Source of the DNA: an uncultured Lachnospiraceae bacterium
GTDB taxonomy: Bacteria > Bacillota_A > Clostridia > TANB77 > CAG-508
Length of the DNA: 20,183 bases
Direction: 5' to 3'
NCBI GenBank assembly: GCA_947165105.1
Contig: CAMUZC010000020.1
Location: 1-20,183 of the forward strand
The notes under the pieces are model-generated. The model did no database searches. It was given only the letters and a program-made list of their open reading frames with translations, and was not told where the DNA came from. Within the stretch, counting starts at the first letter, position 1; each line of letters begins with the position of its first letter. Made by a program: the position numbers and the translations under genes. Below are positions 1-10,126 of this stretch, one piece after another.

Positions 1-440
1 TACATGGTTTAGCAATGCCAGAAAAAGAAGTTAATGCTAAATGGAGAACTGATGGCGGAGACAAATATACAGTGGTTACAGAAACATGTGATGTTCACAC
101 AGCTGAAAGTCAAAAGAAAGAAGAGGAAAATGCAACAGTAGTTACTACTGAAGTTCCTAAGGATACTGATATTACAGTCCAAAATGTTATTGGTAAAACT
201 GAAGCTGAAGCTAAGGCAGCGTTAGGAGGATTAACAGTTGAAATTGATCATGCTACAACTACTGATGCTTCAAAGGTTGGAAAAGTTATATCACAAAGTG
301 TAAATGCAGGTACTGTTCTTTCAAAACAAGGAAGAATAAAAATAACTATAGGTAAGGCAGAAGAAAAGAAACCTGAAGAACCAGCCAAACCAACAGAACC
401 AAAAGAGACAACAGATTCAAATAAACCAAAAACAAACTAA
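1..440 (+). CDS. Penicillin-binding protein, C-terminal fragment with one PASTA domain (5' end outside window)
   Basis: The reading frame is already open at the left edge (first full codon at base 3), so this is the end of a longer gene; the ATG at 15 is internal. The visible 145 residues begin with a stretch containing TETCDVHT, which resembles the end of the transpeptidase region of clostridial class A penicillin-binding proteins. One PASTA-like domain follows (about nt 174-353, from VQNVIGKT to IKITIGKA), then a Lys/Pro/Glu/Thr-rich tail to the stop. PASTA domains are known to bind peptidoglycan or beta-lactams, so the product probably acts outside the membrane in cell-wall synthesis. The catalytic part is not visible, so a class A or B penicillin-binding protein cannot be told apart with certainty. 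A PASTA serine/threonine kinase is less likely, because such kinases usually carry several PASTA repeats. Confidence 0.75.
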   Translation, partial: HGLAMPEKEVNAKWRTDGGDKYTVVTETCDVHTAESQKKEEENATVVTTEVPKDTDITVQNVIGKTEAEAKAALGGLTVEIDHATTTDASKVGKVISQSVNAGTVLSKQGRIKITIGKAEEKKPEEPAKPTEPKETTDSNKPKTN

Positions 441-449
441 ATGATAAGT

Positions 450-496
450 TTAAAATTTGTCAAGTTCGCTTGCTAAATGAACTTGACAAATTTTAA
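450..496. terminator. Perfect 18-bp inverted repeat, probable terminator
   Basis: Arms 450-467 and 479-496 are exact reverse complements around an 11-base loop. The stem starts A-rich and ends T-rich, and a further T run lies at 506-511. It begins 10 bases after the stop of the penicillin-binding protein gene and is the natural end of that transcript. Confidence 0.75.
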
Positions 497-524
497 GTAA
501 ATGTATTTTTTAAAGAATAATATT

Positions 525-530
525 TATAAT
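525..530 (+). promoter_or_regulatory. Possible -10 box for ftsH
   Basis: An exact TATAAT lies 35 bases before the ftsH start. The base run at the expected -35 position (about 502-507) is a poor match, so only the -10 half is supported. The location, after a terminator and before a gene with a good ribosome binding site (AAAGGAG, 549-555), fits a promoter. Confidence 0.4.
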
Positions 531-564
531 CATGAAGAAAATAATACAAAAGGAGAAAAAATAA

Positions 565-2364
565 ATGAGCTCAAAAAACAATGATAATAATAAAAAATCA
601 AATATTGGACTTATTGTAGCTGCAACATTACTTATTATTCTTGCTGTAGTAGGTGTTTTCTTTTTCATAAACTTTAATAAAGAAAATGAAGAAAAAAATA
701 TGCCATATACTGAATTACTTACTAAGATAAATGATGGTACAGTTGAAAAAATAGAGATGACAGAAGGTAGTGAAACTGCAAAAGTAAAATTAATAAATGA
801 AGAAGAAGAGAAAAAAGTTTTGATACCAAGCGTAGATTCTTTTATTGAATTAGTTCAAGATAAGTCTGATAGTGGAATAAAAATTAATTTAATTCAAAAA
901 GAGAGAAATGTATTTATATCAATCCTTAGAACTTTAATTTCATTTTTACCAACTATAATATTAATTGTATTAGTATTAATGATTTTTAAAATGCAAGGTT
1001 TGGGTGAAAAAGGAAAAATTTATGATTCAGAGACTCAAAAAACAAAAGTAAAATTTGATGATGTAGCTGGATTAGATGAAGAAAAACAAGAAATGATAGA
1101 AATTGTAGATTTCTTAAAAAATCCTAAGAAATTTACTGAAATGGGTGCAAAAGTTCCACGTGGTGTATTGTTATGTGGAAATCCAGGAACTGGTAAAACA
1201 TTAATTGCTAAAGCTATTGCAGGTGAAGCAAATGTACCATTTATTTCAATGAGTGGTTCTGAATTTATTGAGATGTTTGCTGGTCTTGGTGCATCAAGAG
1301 TTAGAAAGTTATTTGAAAAAGCAAGAAAAGTTGCTCCATGTATAGTTTTTATTGATGAAATTGATGCAATAGGTTCAAGAAGAACATCATCAAGTGGCGC
1401 AGAAACTGAAAATAATCAAACATTAAATCAATTATTAGTTGAAATGGATGGATTTGATACAGATGAAACTATAATAGTTTTAGCTGCAACAAATAGACCA
1501 GAAATGTTAGATAAAGCATTACTTCGTCCAGGAAGATTTGATAGACAAATTACAGTTGGTTTACCAGATTTAAATGGAAGAGAAGCAATTCTTAAAATAC
1601 ATGCTAAAGGCAAGAAATTTGCTCAAGATGTAAATTTAAGAAGTATTGCAGAAGATACTGCAGGATTCACTGGAGCTGAACTTGCAAATATTCTTAATGA
1701 AGCAGCAATTATTGCGACAATTAGAGAACGTGAAAGTATTACAAATAAAGATATAGAAGATGCATTAAAGAAAGTTACTGTTGGACTAGAAAAACACAAT
1801 AGAGTTATATCTGAAAAAGATAAGAGAAGAACAGCAGTACATGAGGCTGGACATGCAATAGTAAGCCATTTCTTAGAGACACAAAAAGATATAAAAGAAA
1901 TATCAATTATACCAAGAGGTATGGCTGGTGGATACACTATGTATAAAACTAATGAAGATAAAGCATATATTTCTAAAAATGAAATGCTAGAAAAATTAAT
2001 AGCATTAATGGGTGGACGTGCCGCTGAGAAATTGGCTTTAGGTGATATTTCAACAGGTGCAAGTAATGACTTAGAAGTTGCAAACGATATTGCTAAAAAC
2101 ATGGTTACTGTTTATGGTATGAGTGAAGCAGTAGGACCAGTTCATATTAATTTAGAAAAAGATCCTTATCAATTAGAATTACTTGGTGATAAATACACAG
2201 ATATGATAGGAAATGAAATTAAAGCATTAGTAAATGAAGCTGATTTTAAAGCACAATCAATTTTAGCTAGTCATATGAATGCACTTGAAGTTATTTCTAA
2301 TGAGCTTTTAGCTAAGGAAATAATTTCAGCTGAAAGATTTGAAGAATTGATGAAGAATATTTAA
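565..2364 (+). CDS. ftsH: ATP-dependent zinc metalloprotease FtsH (divergent AAA residues)
   Basis: This 599-residue protein has the full FtsH layout. Membrane helices lie at about 14-37 and 117-142 with an extracytoplasmic domain between them. An AAA ATPase module follows: Walker A GNPGTGKT at 205-212, Walker B IVFIDE ending at 265, and arginine fingers in RPGRFD at 321-326. The M41 peptidase has HEAGH at 426-430 and a probable third zinc ligand D502 in TGASND. FtsH degrades membrane and short-lived cytoplasmic proteins. The start is fixed by AAAGGAG 9 bases upstream. Several usually invariant positions differ: Asn206 replaces the usual Pro in GPPGTGKT, the pore loop reads MFAGLGA instead of MFVGVGA (Phe238 and Gly240 kept), and TENNQ stands where DEREQ is usual. 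All catalytic residues are present, so it is probably active. It may be a second FtsH paralogue rather than the housekeeping copy. Confidence 0.95.
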   Translation: MSSKNNDNNKKSNIGLIVAATLLIILAVVGVFFFINFNKENEEKNMPYTELLTKINDGTVEKIEMTEGSETAKVKLINEEEEKKVLIPSVDSFIELVQDKSDSGIKINLIQKERNVFISILRTLISFLPTIILIVLVLMIFKMQGLGEKGKIYDSETQKTKVKFDDVAGLDEEKQEMIEIVDFLKNPKKFTEMGAKVPRGVLLCGNPGTGKTLIAKAIAGEANVPFISMSGSEFIEMFAGLGASRVRKLFEKARKVAPCIVFIDEIDAIGSRRTSSSGAETENNQTLNQLLVEMDGFDTDETIIVLAATNRPEMLDKALLRPGRFDRQITVGLPDLNGREAILKIHAKGKKFAQDVNLRSIAEDTAGFTGAELANILNEAAIIATIRERESITNKDIEDALKKVTVGLEKHNRVISEKDKRRTAVHEAGHAIVSHFLETQKDIKEISIIPRGMAGGYTMYKTNEDKAYISKNEMLEKLIALMGGRAAEKLALGDISTGASNDLEVANDIAKNMVTVYGMSEAVGPVHINLEKDPYQLELLGDKYTDMIGNEIKALVNEADFKAQSILASHMNALEVISNELLAKEIISAERFEELMKNI

Positions 2365-2372
2365 AAAAGCAC

Positions 2373-2401
2373 TTGATAAAAAAAGAAAAAAGTGTTATTA
2401 T
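2373..2401 (+). promoter_or_regulatory. Sigma-A-type promoter of the ileS T-box leader
   Basis: TTGATA (2373-2378), a 17-base spacer and TATTAT (2396-2401) form a near-consensus promoter. Transcription would start near 2408, which covers the whole T-box leader. It starts 9 bases after the ftsH stop codon. Confidence 0.7.
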
Positions 2402-2407
2402 GTAGAT

Positions 2408-2698
2408 ATTAATAAACATAAAACAATGTAAAGGACAACACAAATAATGTAAAACTAATAGAGAGCTAGAGGTTGGTGGAATTCTAGCAAGATAATAAAT
2501 TATTTGTTATCACCTTTAGGTTATTTAGCTGAAAGCATAGGCAATTAAGCTAAATCGTATTCTTGCGTTAAAAGAAATTAAGAGAAAAGATGAGTTTACA
2601 ATTTTTAAGAAAAGTAAATGATAATCTTTTAAATTAGGTGGTACCGCGGATTAAAGCTATTCGTCCTAAACTATGTTTTAGGACTGATAGCTTTTTTT
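2408..2698 (+). promoter_or_regulatory. T-box riboswitch, tRNA-Ile specific, with terminator/antiterminator
   Basis: The leader carries the T-box hallmarks in order. The AGAGAGCT and GGTTGGTG motifs of Stem I fall at 2459-2478. A specifier codon ATC (2509-2511) is followed by ACC, which matches isoleucine. The T-box sequence AGGTGGTACCGCG lies at 2636-2648. An intrinsic terminator follows, with arms from 2653-2670 and 2676-2694 and a T tract to 2698. The UGGU in the T-box bulge would pair with an NCCA end whose discriminator base is A, as in tRNA-Ile. Uncharged tRNA-Ile is expected to stabilise the antiterminator and allow ileS transcription. The 5' boundary is set by the predicted promoter and is approximate. 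This element fills the whole 385-base gap between ftsH and ileS. Confidence 0.93.
2653..2698 (+). terminator. Regulated terminator of the T-box leader
   Basis: AAAGCTAT (2653-2660) and GTCCTAAA (2663-2670) pair with TTTTAGGAC (2676-2684) and ATAGCTTT (2687-2694), leaving a small internal mismatch and a short loop, followed by T residues. The T-box sequence just upstream provides the competing antiterminator. Confidence 0.9.
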
Positions 2699-2749
2699 GA
2701 TTGTTATGTTCTAAAACTGTATATATTTTTAGAAAAGGAGAGATTTAAA

Positions 2750-5509
2750 ATGTGTGAAAATTGTGAAGAAAAGAAAGATTATGGTAAAACACTTAATTTA
2801 CCAAAAACAGATTTTCCAATGAGAGGAAATCTACCAGAAAATGAACCACATATATATGATGAAGTATTTAAAAATGGTTTATATGAAAAAATGTTAAAGA
2901 AAAATGAAGGAAAAGAACCATTTGTTTTACATGATGGCCCTCCATATGCTAATGGAGAAATTCATGTTGGTCACGCTTTAAATAAAGTTTTAAAAGATAC
3001 TATTGTTAGATATAAAAACTTGAAGGGATATTATACTCCATTTATTCCTGGGTTTGATACACATGGTATGCCAACTGAGAAAAAAGCAATTGAAAAACTA
3101 GGATTAAATAGAGATGAAATTCCAGTTTCTCAATTTAGAGATACATGTAAAGAATTTACTCAAAATTATAAAGATGTGCAAATTAAAGGATTTAAACGTT
3201 TAGGTGTGTTAGCAGATTGGGAGAATCCATATATTACATACCAACCACAAATGGAAGCTAAACAATTAGAAGTTTTTGGTGAAATGTATAAAAGAGGATA
3301 TATATATAAAGGTTTAAAACCTGTTTATTGGTGTACTGATTGTGAAACAGCTTTAGCAGAAGCTGAAATCGAATATAAAGACGTTAATTCAAATACTGCA
3401 TATGTAAAATTCCCAGTAGTTGAAGGAAATGGCTTATTTGATGAAAGAGACGTATTTTTTGTTATTTGGACAACAACACCATGGACATTACCTGGAAACG
3501 TTGCAATAACTATATCTCCTGATTTTGAATATAGCTTAGTAGAAGCTAATGGGGAAAAATTAATTATAGCTACAGATTTAGTAGATAAAGTTATGAAAAT
3601 AGCTGAAATTAAAGATTATACAACAATTAAAGCCTTCAAAGGAAATGAATTAGAAGGTGTAAGATGTAGACATCCATTTTTACCAAGAGAATCAAGAGTT
3701 GTTCTTGGAAGTGATGATACAATTTTAGTTGAATTAGATACTGGTACAGGTGCAGTTCATACAGCTCCTGGATATGGTAAAGAAGATTATTTATGTGGAT
3801 TAAAAAATAATCTTGATATCATTGTTACTGTAGATAGCAAGGGACATCAAACAGAAGAAGCTGGTCCATTTGCTGGAATGTATTATGCTAAATCTGATAA
3901 AGAGATTATAAAATGGTTAGAAGAACATGACTTATTATTAGCAAAACAAACTATAAACCACTCATATCCACATTGTTGGAGATGTAAACATCCAATTATT
4001 TTCAGAGCTACAAGCCAATGGTTTGCATCTGTTGATGGATTTAGAAAACAAGCATTAGAAGCAATTAAAACTGTTAAATGGTATCCAGGTTGGGGTGAAG
4101 AAAGAATCACAAAAATGATTGAAGATAGAAATGATTGGTGTATTTCTCGTCAAAGAACATGGGGAGTTCCACTTCCAATTTTCTATTGTAAAAATTGTGA
4201 AAAGGAATATGTTACAGCAGAAAGCTTAGAAAAAATTCAAAATATAGTTAAAGAAAAAGGAACAAATGCATGGTTCGACATGGATGTTAAAGATTTAATG
4301 CCAGAAAACGCTAAATGTTCTGAATGTGGATGTGCAGAATTTACAAAAGAAACAGATATTATGGATGTTTGGTTTGATTCTGGTTCAACACACGAGTCTG
4401 TTTTAGCTGAAAGAGGATTACCTGAAGCAAATCTATATTTAGAGGGAAGTGACCAATATAGAGGATGGTTCCAATCTTCATTATTAACTTCTGTTGCTAC
4501 AAAAAATAAGGCACCTTACAAAGAGGTTGTAACACATGGATATGTTGTTGATGAACAAGGTAGAAAAATGTCAAAGAGCCTTGGAAATGGTATAGATCCA
4601 ATTCAAATGTGTAATGAATTAGGTGCAGATATTCTAAGATTATGGGCTTTATCATCAGATTATACTTCAGATGTAAGTATTTCAAAAGGAATTTTAAAAC
4701 AAGTTGCAGAAGTATACAGAAAGATACGTAACACAGCAAGATTTATTTTAGGTAATATTGATGGATTAGATGTTAATGCTTTAACTCCATATGAAGAGTT
4801 AGAAGAAATTGATAAATTTGCATTAATCAAATTAAATAAGTTAATTGCGGATTGTTCAAAAGCATATGAAGAATATGATTTTAACAAAGCATATCAAACA
4901 ATTAACACATTCTGTGTTGTTGATATGAGTAACTTCTATTTAGACATAATAAAAGACAGATTATATACTTCAAAACCAGATTCAAAAGAAAGAAAATCAG
5001 CTCAAACTGCAATGTATTTAATACTAGATGCTTTAGTTAAAATTTTAGCTCCAATGACATGTTTTACTGCTGAAGAAATCTGGAAATATATGCCACACAC
5101 AGAAAATGAGAATGTTGAAAGCGTAATGCTAACATATTATCCAGAGGTTAATAGTAAATATGAAAATAAAGACTTAGAAGCTAAATGGAATAAAATTATA
5201 GCTTTAAAAGAAAACGTAGCTAAGAAATTAGAAGAAGCTAGAGCAGCAAAAGTTATAGGACATTCATTAAATGCAAAAGTTGTAATTTCAGCAGAAGGAA
5301 CAGAGTATGATTTCTTAAAAGAAAATGAAGAATTACTAATGACTGTATTTATAGTTTCAGGATTAGAAATTGTAAATGGTAGTGATGATATCAAAGTTGA
5401 AGTTGCAGATGGTGAAAAATGTGAGAGATGTTGGATGTATTCTACAACTGTTGGTGAAGACAAAGAAAATCCTACAATTTGTCATAGATGTAGCGAGAAT
5501 TTGAAATAA
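2750..5509 (+). CDS. ileS: Isoleucyl-tRNA synthetase, bacterial zinc-containing type
   Basis: This 919-residue class I synthetase attaches isoleucine to tRNA-Ile in the cytoplasm. The HIGH-type motif is HVGH at 72-75 inside PPYANGEIHVGHALNK, and KMSKS lies at 606-610. The C-terminus carries a four-cysteine zinc knuckle (C891/C894 and C911/C914). Further Cys pairs (WCTDCETALAEAE, HCWRC, YCKNC) lie in the editing and catalytic-core regions, with DVWFDSGST before KMSKS. The length is typical of the bacterial form. AAAAGGAG lies 9 bases before the ATG. It is the only gene behind the T-box leader and is followed by a strong terminator, so it forms a single-gene unit controlled by tRNA-Ile charging. 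Nothing is missing. Confidence 0.98.
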   Translation: MCENCEEKKDYGKTLNLPKTDFPMRGNLPENEPHIYDEVFKNGLYEKMLKKNEGKEPFVLHDGPPYANGEIHVGHALNKVLKDTIVRYKNLKGYYTPFIPGFDTHGMPTEKKAIEKLGLNRDEIPVSQFRDTCKEFTQNYKDVQIKGFKRLGVLADWENPYITYQPQMEAKQLEVFGEMYKRGYIYKGLKPVYWCTDCETALAEAEIEYKDVNSNTAYVKFPVVEGNGLFDERDVFFVIWTTTPWTLPGNVAITISPDFEYSLVEANGEKLIIATDLVDKVMKIAEIKDYTTIKAFKGNELEGVRCRHPFLPRESRVVLGSDDTILVELDTGTGAVHTAPGYGKEDYLCGLKNNLDIIVTVDSKGHQTEEAGPFAGMYYAKSDKEIIKWLEEHDLLLAKQTINHSYPHCWRCKHPIIFRATSQWFASVDGFRKQALEAIKTVKWYPGWGEERITKMIEDRNDWCISRQRTWGVPLPIFYCKNCEKEYVTAESLEKIQNIVKEKGTNAWFDMDVKDLMPENAKCSECGCAEFTKETDIMDVWFDSGSTHESVLAERGLPEANLYLEGSDQYRGWFQSSLLTSVATKNKAPYKEVVTHGYVVDEQGRKMSKSLGNGIDPIQMCNELGADILRLWALSSDYTSDVSISKGILKQVAEVYRKIRNTARFILGNIDGLDVNALTPYEELEEIDKFALIKLNKLIADCSKAYEEYDFNKAYQTINTFCVVDMSNFYLDIIKDRLYTSKPDSKERKSAQTAMYLILDALVKILAPMTCFTAEEIWKYMPHTENENVESVMLTYYPEVNSKYENKDLEAKWNKIIALKENVAKKLEEARAAKVIGHSLNAKVVISAEGTEYDFLKENEELLMTVFIVSGLEIVNGSDDIKVEVADGEKCERCWMYSTTVGEDKENPTICHRCSENLK

Positions 5510-5545
5510 TTAGATGGAAAATGGGGATGATTCCAATTTCCTATA

Positions 5546-5588
5546 ACACAAAAAACGGTTCAGCAATTAAGCTGAACCGTTTTTGTGT
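5546..5588. terminator. Bidirectional terminator between ileS and the minus-strand gene
   Basis: AACGGTTCAGC (5554-5564) and GCTGAACCGTT (5571-5581) pair exactly around a 6-base loop. The flanking A run on the left and T run on the right extend the stem and give a T tract on either strand. It serves ileS from the left and the convergent minus-strand gene from the right. Confidence 0.92.
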
Positions 5589-5595
5589 TTGAGGT

Positions 5596-6057
5596 TTACC
5601 AGAGAACAAAAAGCGTATCGTTCTTTCTGTTGTAATAAGCTTCTCTGTGTGAGAAAGGAACGAAGAGGTTTTCATCATGTTTGAAGCCGAGTTCAATCAG
5701 CCTTTCTATTTGAAAACCGAAAGGTTTTGCAACCTTAATTGCAGATTCAGTGTAGATTGCAATCAGACCATCCTTGATGTTGTATTTCATGCAATCATCT
5801 TTTGAAAATCTAGTGGGCTCTCCAGATACGCATTTTTTTGCATATTTTTTAAATGAAAGCCAAGCTGTCTCAATTTGCTTGTCACTGTATCCTGCGGCCT
5901 TGCATTCCTCTCTTGTTGAAGGGCATCTCGGGATAACAATGTAGTCTGTGTCATATAACAGATACTGCATTACGTGCTGTTCCGCGGGAGAATTGCCTTC
6001 GAGATTCATTATACAGAGTTCGCCAGGAATTTCATGTTTTGTTGTGCTAGTATTCAT
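5596..6057 (-). CDS. Hypothetical protein, compositionally foreign
   Basis: I do not recognise this 153-residue protein. It has no evident signal peptide or membrane helix and looks like a soluble, mixed-charge cytoplasmic protein with five cysteines. Its aromatic-rich end (REAYYNRKNDTLFVLW) finishes on Trp. GAGGT lies 6 bases upstream of the ATG, and a promoter can be drawn further upstream (6145-6173), so the frame looks expressed. Base use differs from its neighbours: 28 of the 60 bases at 5941-6000 are G or C, against 20 of 60 at 7201-7260 in queA. It also uses codons such as CTC, CTG, CCC and GGC that are scarce nearby. This suggests acquisition by transfer, but no mobile-element gene or flanking repeat is visible. 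It faces ileS convergently and queA divergently. That it is a real gene is fairly secure; its function is unknown. Confidence 0.75.
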   Translation of the reverse strand: MNTSTTKHEIPGELCIMNLEGNSPAEQHVMQYLLYDTDYIVIPRCPSTREECKAAGYSDKQIETAWLSFKKYAKKCVSGEPTRFSKDDCMKYNIKDGLIAIYTESAIKVAKPFGFQIERLIELGFKHDENLFVPFSHREAYYNRKNDTLFVLW

Positions 6058-6144
6058 TTTGTACCTCTACACTCATATTGGAGTGCTTCTGCCAACATTT
6101 AAGTGGCTATAAATTTTAGCTGAAAAATCAACTGTGAATATTAT

Positions 6145-6173
6145 ATCATATTTACATAAAATATGCAAATCAA
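6145..6173 (-). promoter_or_regulatory. Minus-strand promoter for the hypothetical gene
   Basis: Read on the minus strand, TTGATT (6173-6168), a 17-base spacer and TATGAT (6150-6145) form a promoter. An alternative exact TATAAT lies at 6145-6140 with a 22-base spacer. The -35 box lies in the left arm of the palindrome at 6167-6202. The predicted leader is about 80 bases and contains a small hairpin (6070-6074 with 6081-6085) just before the ribosome binding site. Confidence 0.55.
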
Positions 6174-6202
6174 CATAATTATATTTCAAATTATGTTGAT
6201 TT
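6167..6202. promoter_or_regulatory. 14-bp perfect palindrome between divergent promoters, candidate operator
   Basis: Arms 6167-6180 and 6189-6202 are exact reverse complements around an 8-base centre. Each arm contains TTGATT, which serves as the -35 box of an outward-facing promoter, one for queA and one for the minus-strand gene. A regulator bound here would block both promoters. The arms are AT-rich, and a simple hairpin with no regulatory role cannot be excluded. Confidence 0.5.
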
Positions 6203-6224
6203 TTGTCATATTTTTTAGTATAAT
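6196..6224 (+). promoter_or_regulatory. queA operon promoter
   Basis: TTGATT (6196-6201), a 17-base spacer and an exact TATAAT (6219-6224) precede queA. The predicted start near 6231 gives a leader of about 57 bases. A possible TGCCA/TGGCA stem (6244-6248 with 6266-6270) lies in that leader, but no known riboswitch is recognised. Confidence 0.7.
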
Positions 6225-6287
6225 GTAACGAGTTATGAAAGTGTGCCAATGGGGACGTAGATAAATGGCAGAGAGAAAGGAAATAAA

Positions 6288-8461
<2,174 letters not shown>

Positions 8462-8477
8462 AGGAGGAGAAATTTAT

Positions 8478-9985
8478 ATGAGTTTATTACAGGAAAACCG
8501 TAAAATTGAAAGCAGTAGCAAAAAAATATATATGATGTGTGGCATTGGCATAATAGTTTTATTATTTATAATCGTTGCATTACTTGCAATGGTAAGCTCA
8601 ATTAATAAGAATAAAGTTAAACTTTATATTGATGGACAAAACCGTAATGTAAAAGAGTTTTTAATTAGTAAAGATGATACTATATATATTGGCTTGGAAA
8701 GCTTAACAAAAGCTATTGCAAATGATGGATATACATATAGAAGAGGAAATAGAGATATTGAAGATGAAAATCAGTGTTATATAACAGATTCAGCACTTCA
8801 AGAAAGTGTATTTTTTAAGGTTGGATCAAATGAAATATATAAAGCTAATGAGAATTCAAATGAGGTAGTACATTATACTATTTCTAAACCTGTTATAAAG
8901 GAAAATGAAAAAATATATATTCCAATCGAAGATTGTAAAAATGCTTTAAATATGAAATTTTCAAAAAACAATAATGAATATACTATTTCAACAATAGAAT
9001 ATTTAGAAAAGTACTATAATAAACAAGCATCAAACAATTTCGTGCCTGACACATCTATTGTTTGGGATACATTGGCAGCTAATAAAAAATTACTAAGAGA
9101 AGGTATGGTTGTAATAAAGGATGGTTCAGGAAATTTAGGAATTGCTTTTGTTTCAAGCTCTACTGATAGCAAGAAAAAGATTACAAAGGTGTCTACATCA
9201 CAACTTATAACACCTAAATATAAGTATATAAAATATGTTGAAAAATATAATCAACTAATTGTTGAAACACAAAGTGGTAGAGGAATTGTTGAGTTAAATA
9301 AAGCAGAAGATGGATCTTTTAGTATTAAAACAATTGTAACACCTCAATATGATGATATTTTACAATTAGATGAAGATAGATTTATTATAAGCAAGGTTGA
9401 AGGTGAAGGAAACAGTAAGGCTACTAAATATGGTATAATTAATAAGGATGGCGAAGAATTGCTACCAGTTGAATACCAAAAGATAGGTGTTAATGCTTCT
9501 CAATTTACTAACAATAATCTTGAAAACGAATTCATAGTTTTTGATTATTTGATTCCAGTTAAAAAGAATAATTTATGGGGATTTGTAAATTTAAAAGGCC
9601 AAACAATTATTGACATGATATATACAGATTTAGGTTGTACAGAATCAAATCCAAGTTCAAATGTTTTAATAATACCAAATGAGGAATTAATTGTAGTGAA
9701 AAGTGATACAAACTATGGAATAATTAATAAAACTGGAAAGATATTCATTAAACCTGTTTTAACAAAGGTATATAAAGAAAACGAAGATGGAACAGATAGA
9801 TATTATATGATTTATAATGAAAAGAAAGTTGATATAGAGAAGTATTATCAAAATAATAATTTAAAAACAACAGTTAGTGATAATAACTCAAGTAATGAAA
9901 ATGATAAAGAGTCTGAAGAAAAGATAGACAACAGTGAAAAAACAACAGAAGATGTAGAAGTAGAAGAAAAAAGTGAAAATACATC
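8478..9985 (+). CDS. Membrane-anchored WG-repeat protein
   Basis: A frame opens at 8424 inside tgt, but AAGGAGGAGA (8461-8470) sits 7 bases before the ATG at 8478, so that start is chosen (508 codons to the stop region at 10002-10004 for the full frame; the Glu-rich tail runs past 9985). A single membrane helix at about 17-40 is followed by an extracytoplasmic part. Residues 47-172 resemble a stalk domain like the copper amine oxidase N-terminal domain (VKLYIDG, then TIYIGLESL). Three WG-type repeats follow: KYGIINKDGEELLPVEY (about 317), LWGFVNLKGQTIIDMIY (about 366) and NYGIINKTGKIFIKPVL (about 412), with weaker related strands before them. The last 45 residues are a disordered Glu/Asn/Ser-rich tail. 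The role is unknown; a cell-surface binding protein is the simplest guess. It occupies the place between tgt and secD where yajC is common. Confidence 0.75.
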
Positions 9986-10004
9986 TGAAGAAAAGCAAGA
10001 TTAA
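8478..10004 (+). other. Full extent of the WG-repeat coding frame (start 8478, stop 10002-10004)
   Basis: The stop codon TAA of the WG-repeat gene is at 10002-10004, so the gene spans 8478-10004 and codes for 508 residues. The preceding entry ends short of this; use these boundaries for the gene. Confidence 0.85.
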
Positions 10005-10018
10005 TTTATAGCTTAATG

Positions 10019-10054
10019 AAAAACATAAGTATGGGAACATACTTATGTTTTTTT
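10019..10054 (+). terminator. Intrinsic terminator ending the queA operon
   Basis: AAAAACATAAGTATG (10019-10033) pairs exactly with CATACTTATGTTTTT (10038-10052) around a GGAA loop, and the T run continues to 10054. It begins 15 bases after the WG-repeat gene. Confidence 0.92.
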
Positions 10055-10126
10055 GTGTCATAAAAATTATTAAAAGTAATATTATTAATTATAAATACTA
10101 TTAAGAAAGGTTAATAAGGTATTTTT

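Noticed and set aside
450..496. Perfect inverted repeat as an attachment site or insertion-sequence end
   Set aside because: It directly follows a stop codon, has a short loop and T run, and no transposase or second copy is seen in the window.
1623..2102. Long open frame on the minus strand opposite ftsH
   Set aside because: It mirrors codon bias of a strongly supported gene, shows a Ser/Ile/Phe-rich shadow translation and has no ribosome binding site.
6225..6287. Possible preQ1 riboswitch in the queA leader
   Set aside because: The sequence lacks the preQ1-I pattern (short stem, C-rich loop and A-rich tail); only a weak TGCCA/TGGCA stem is seen.
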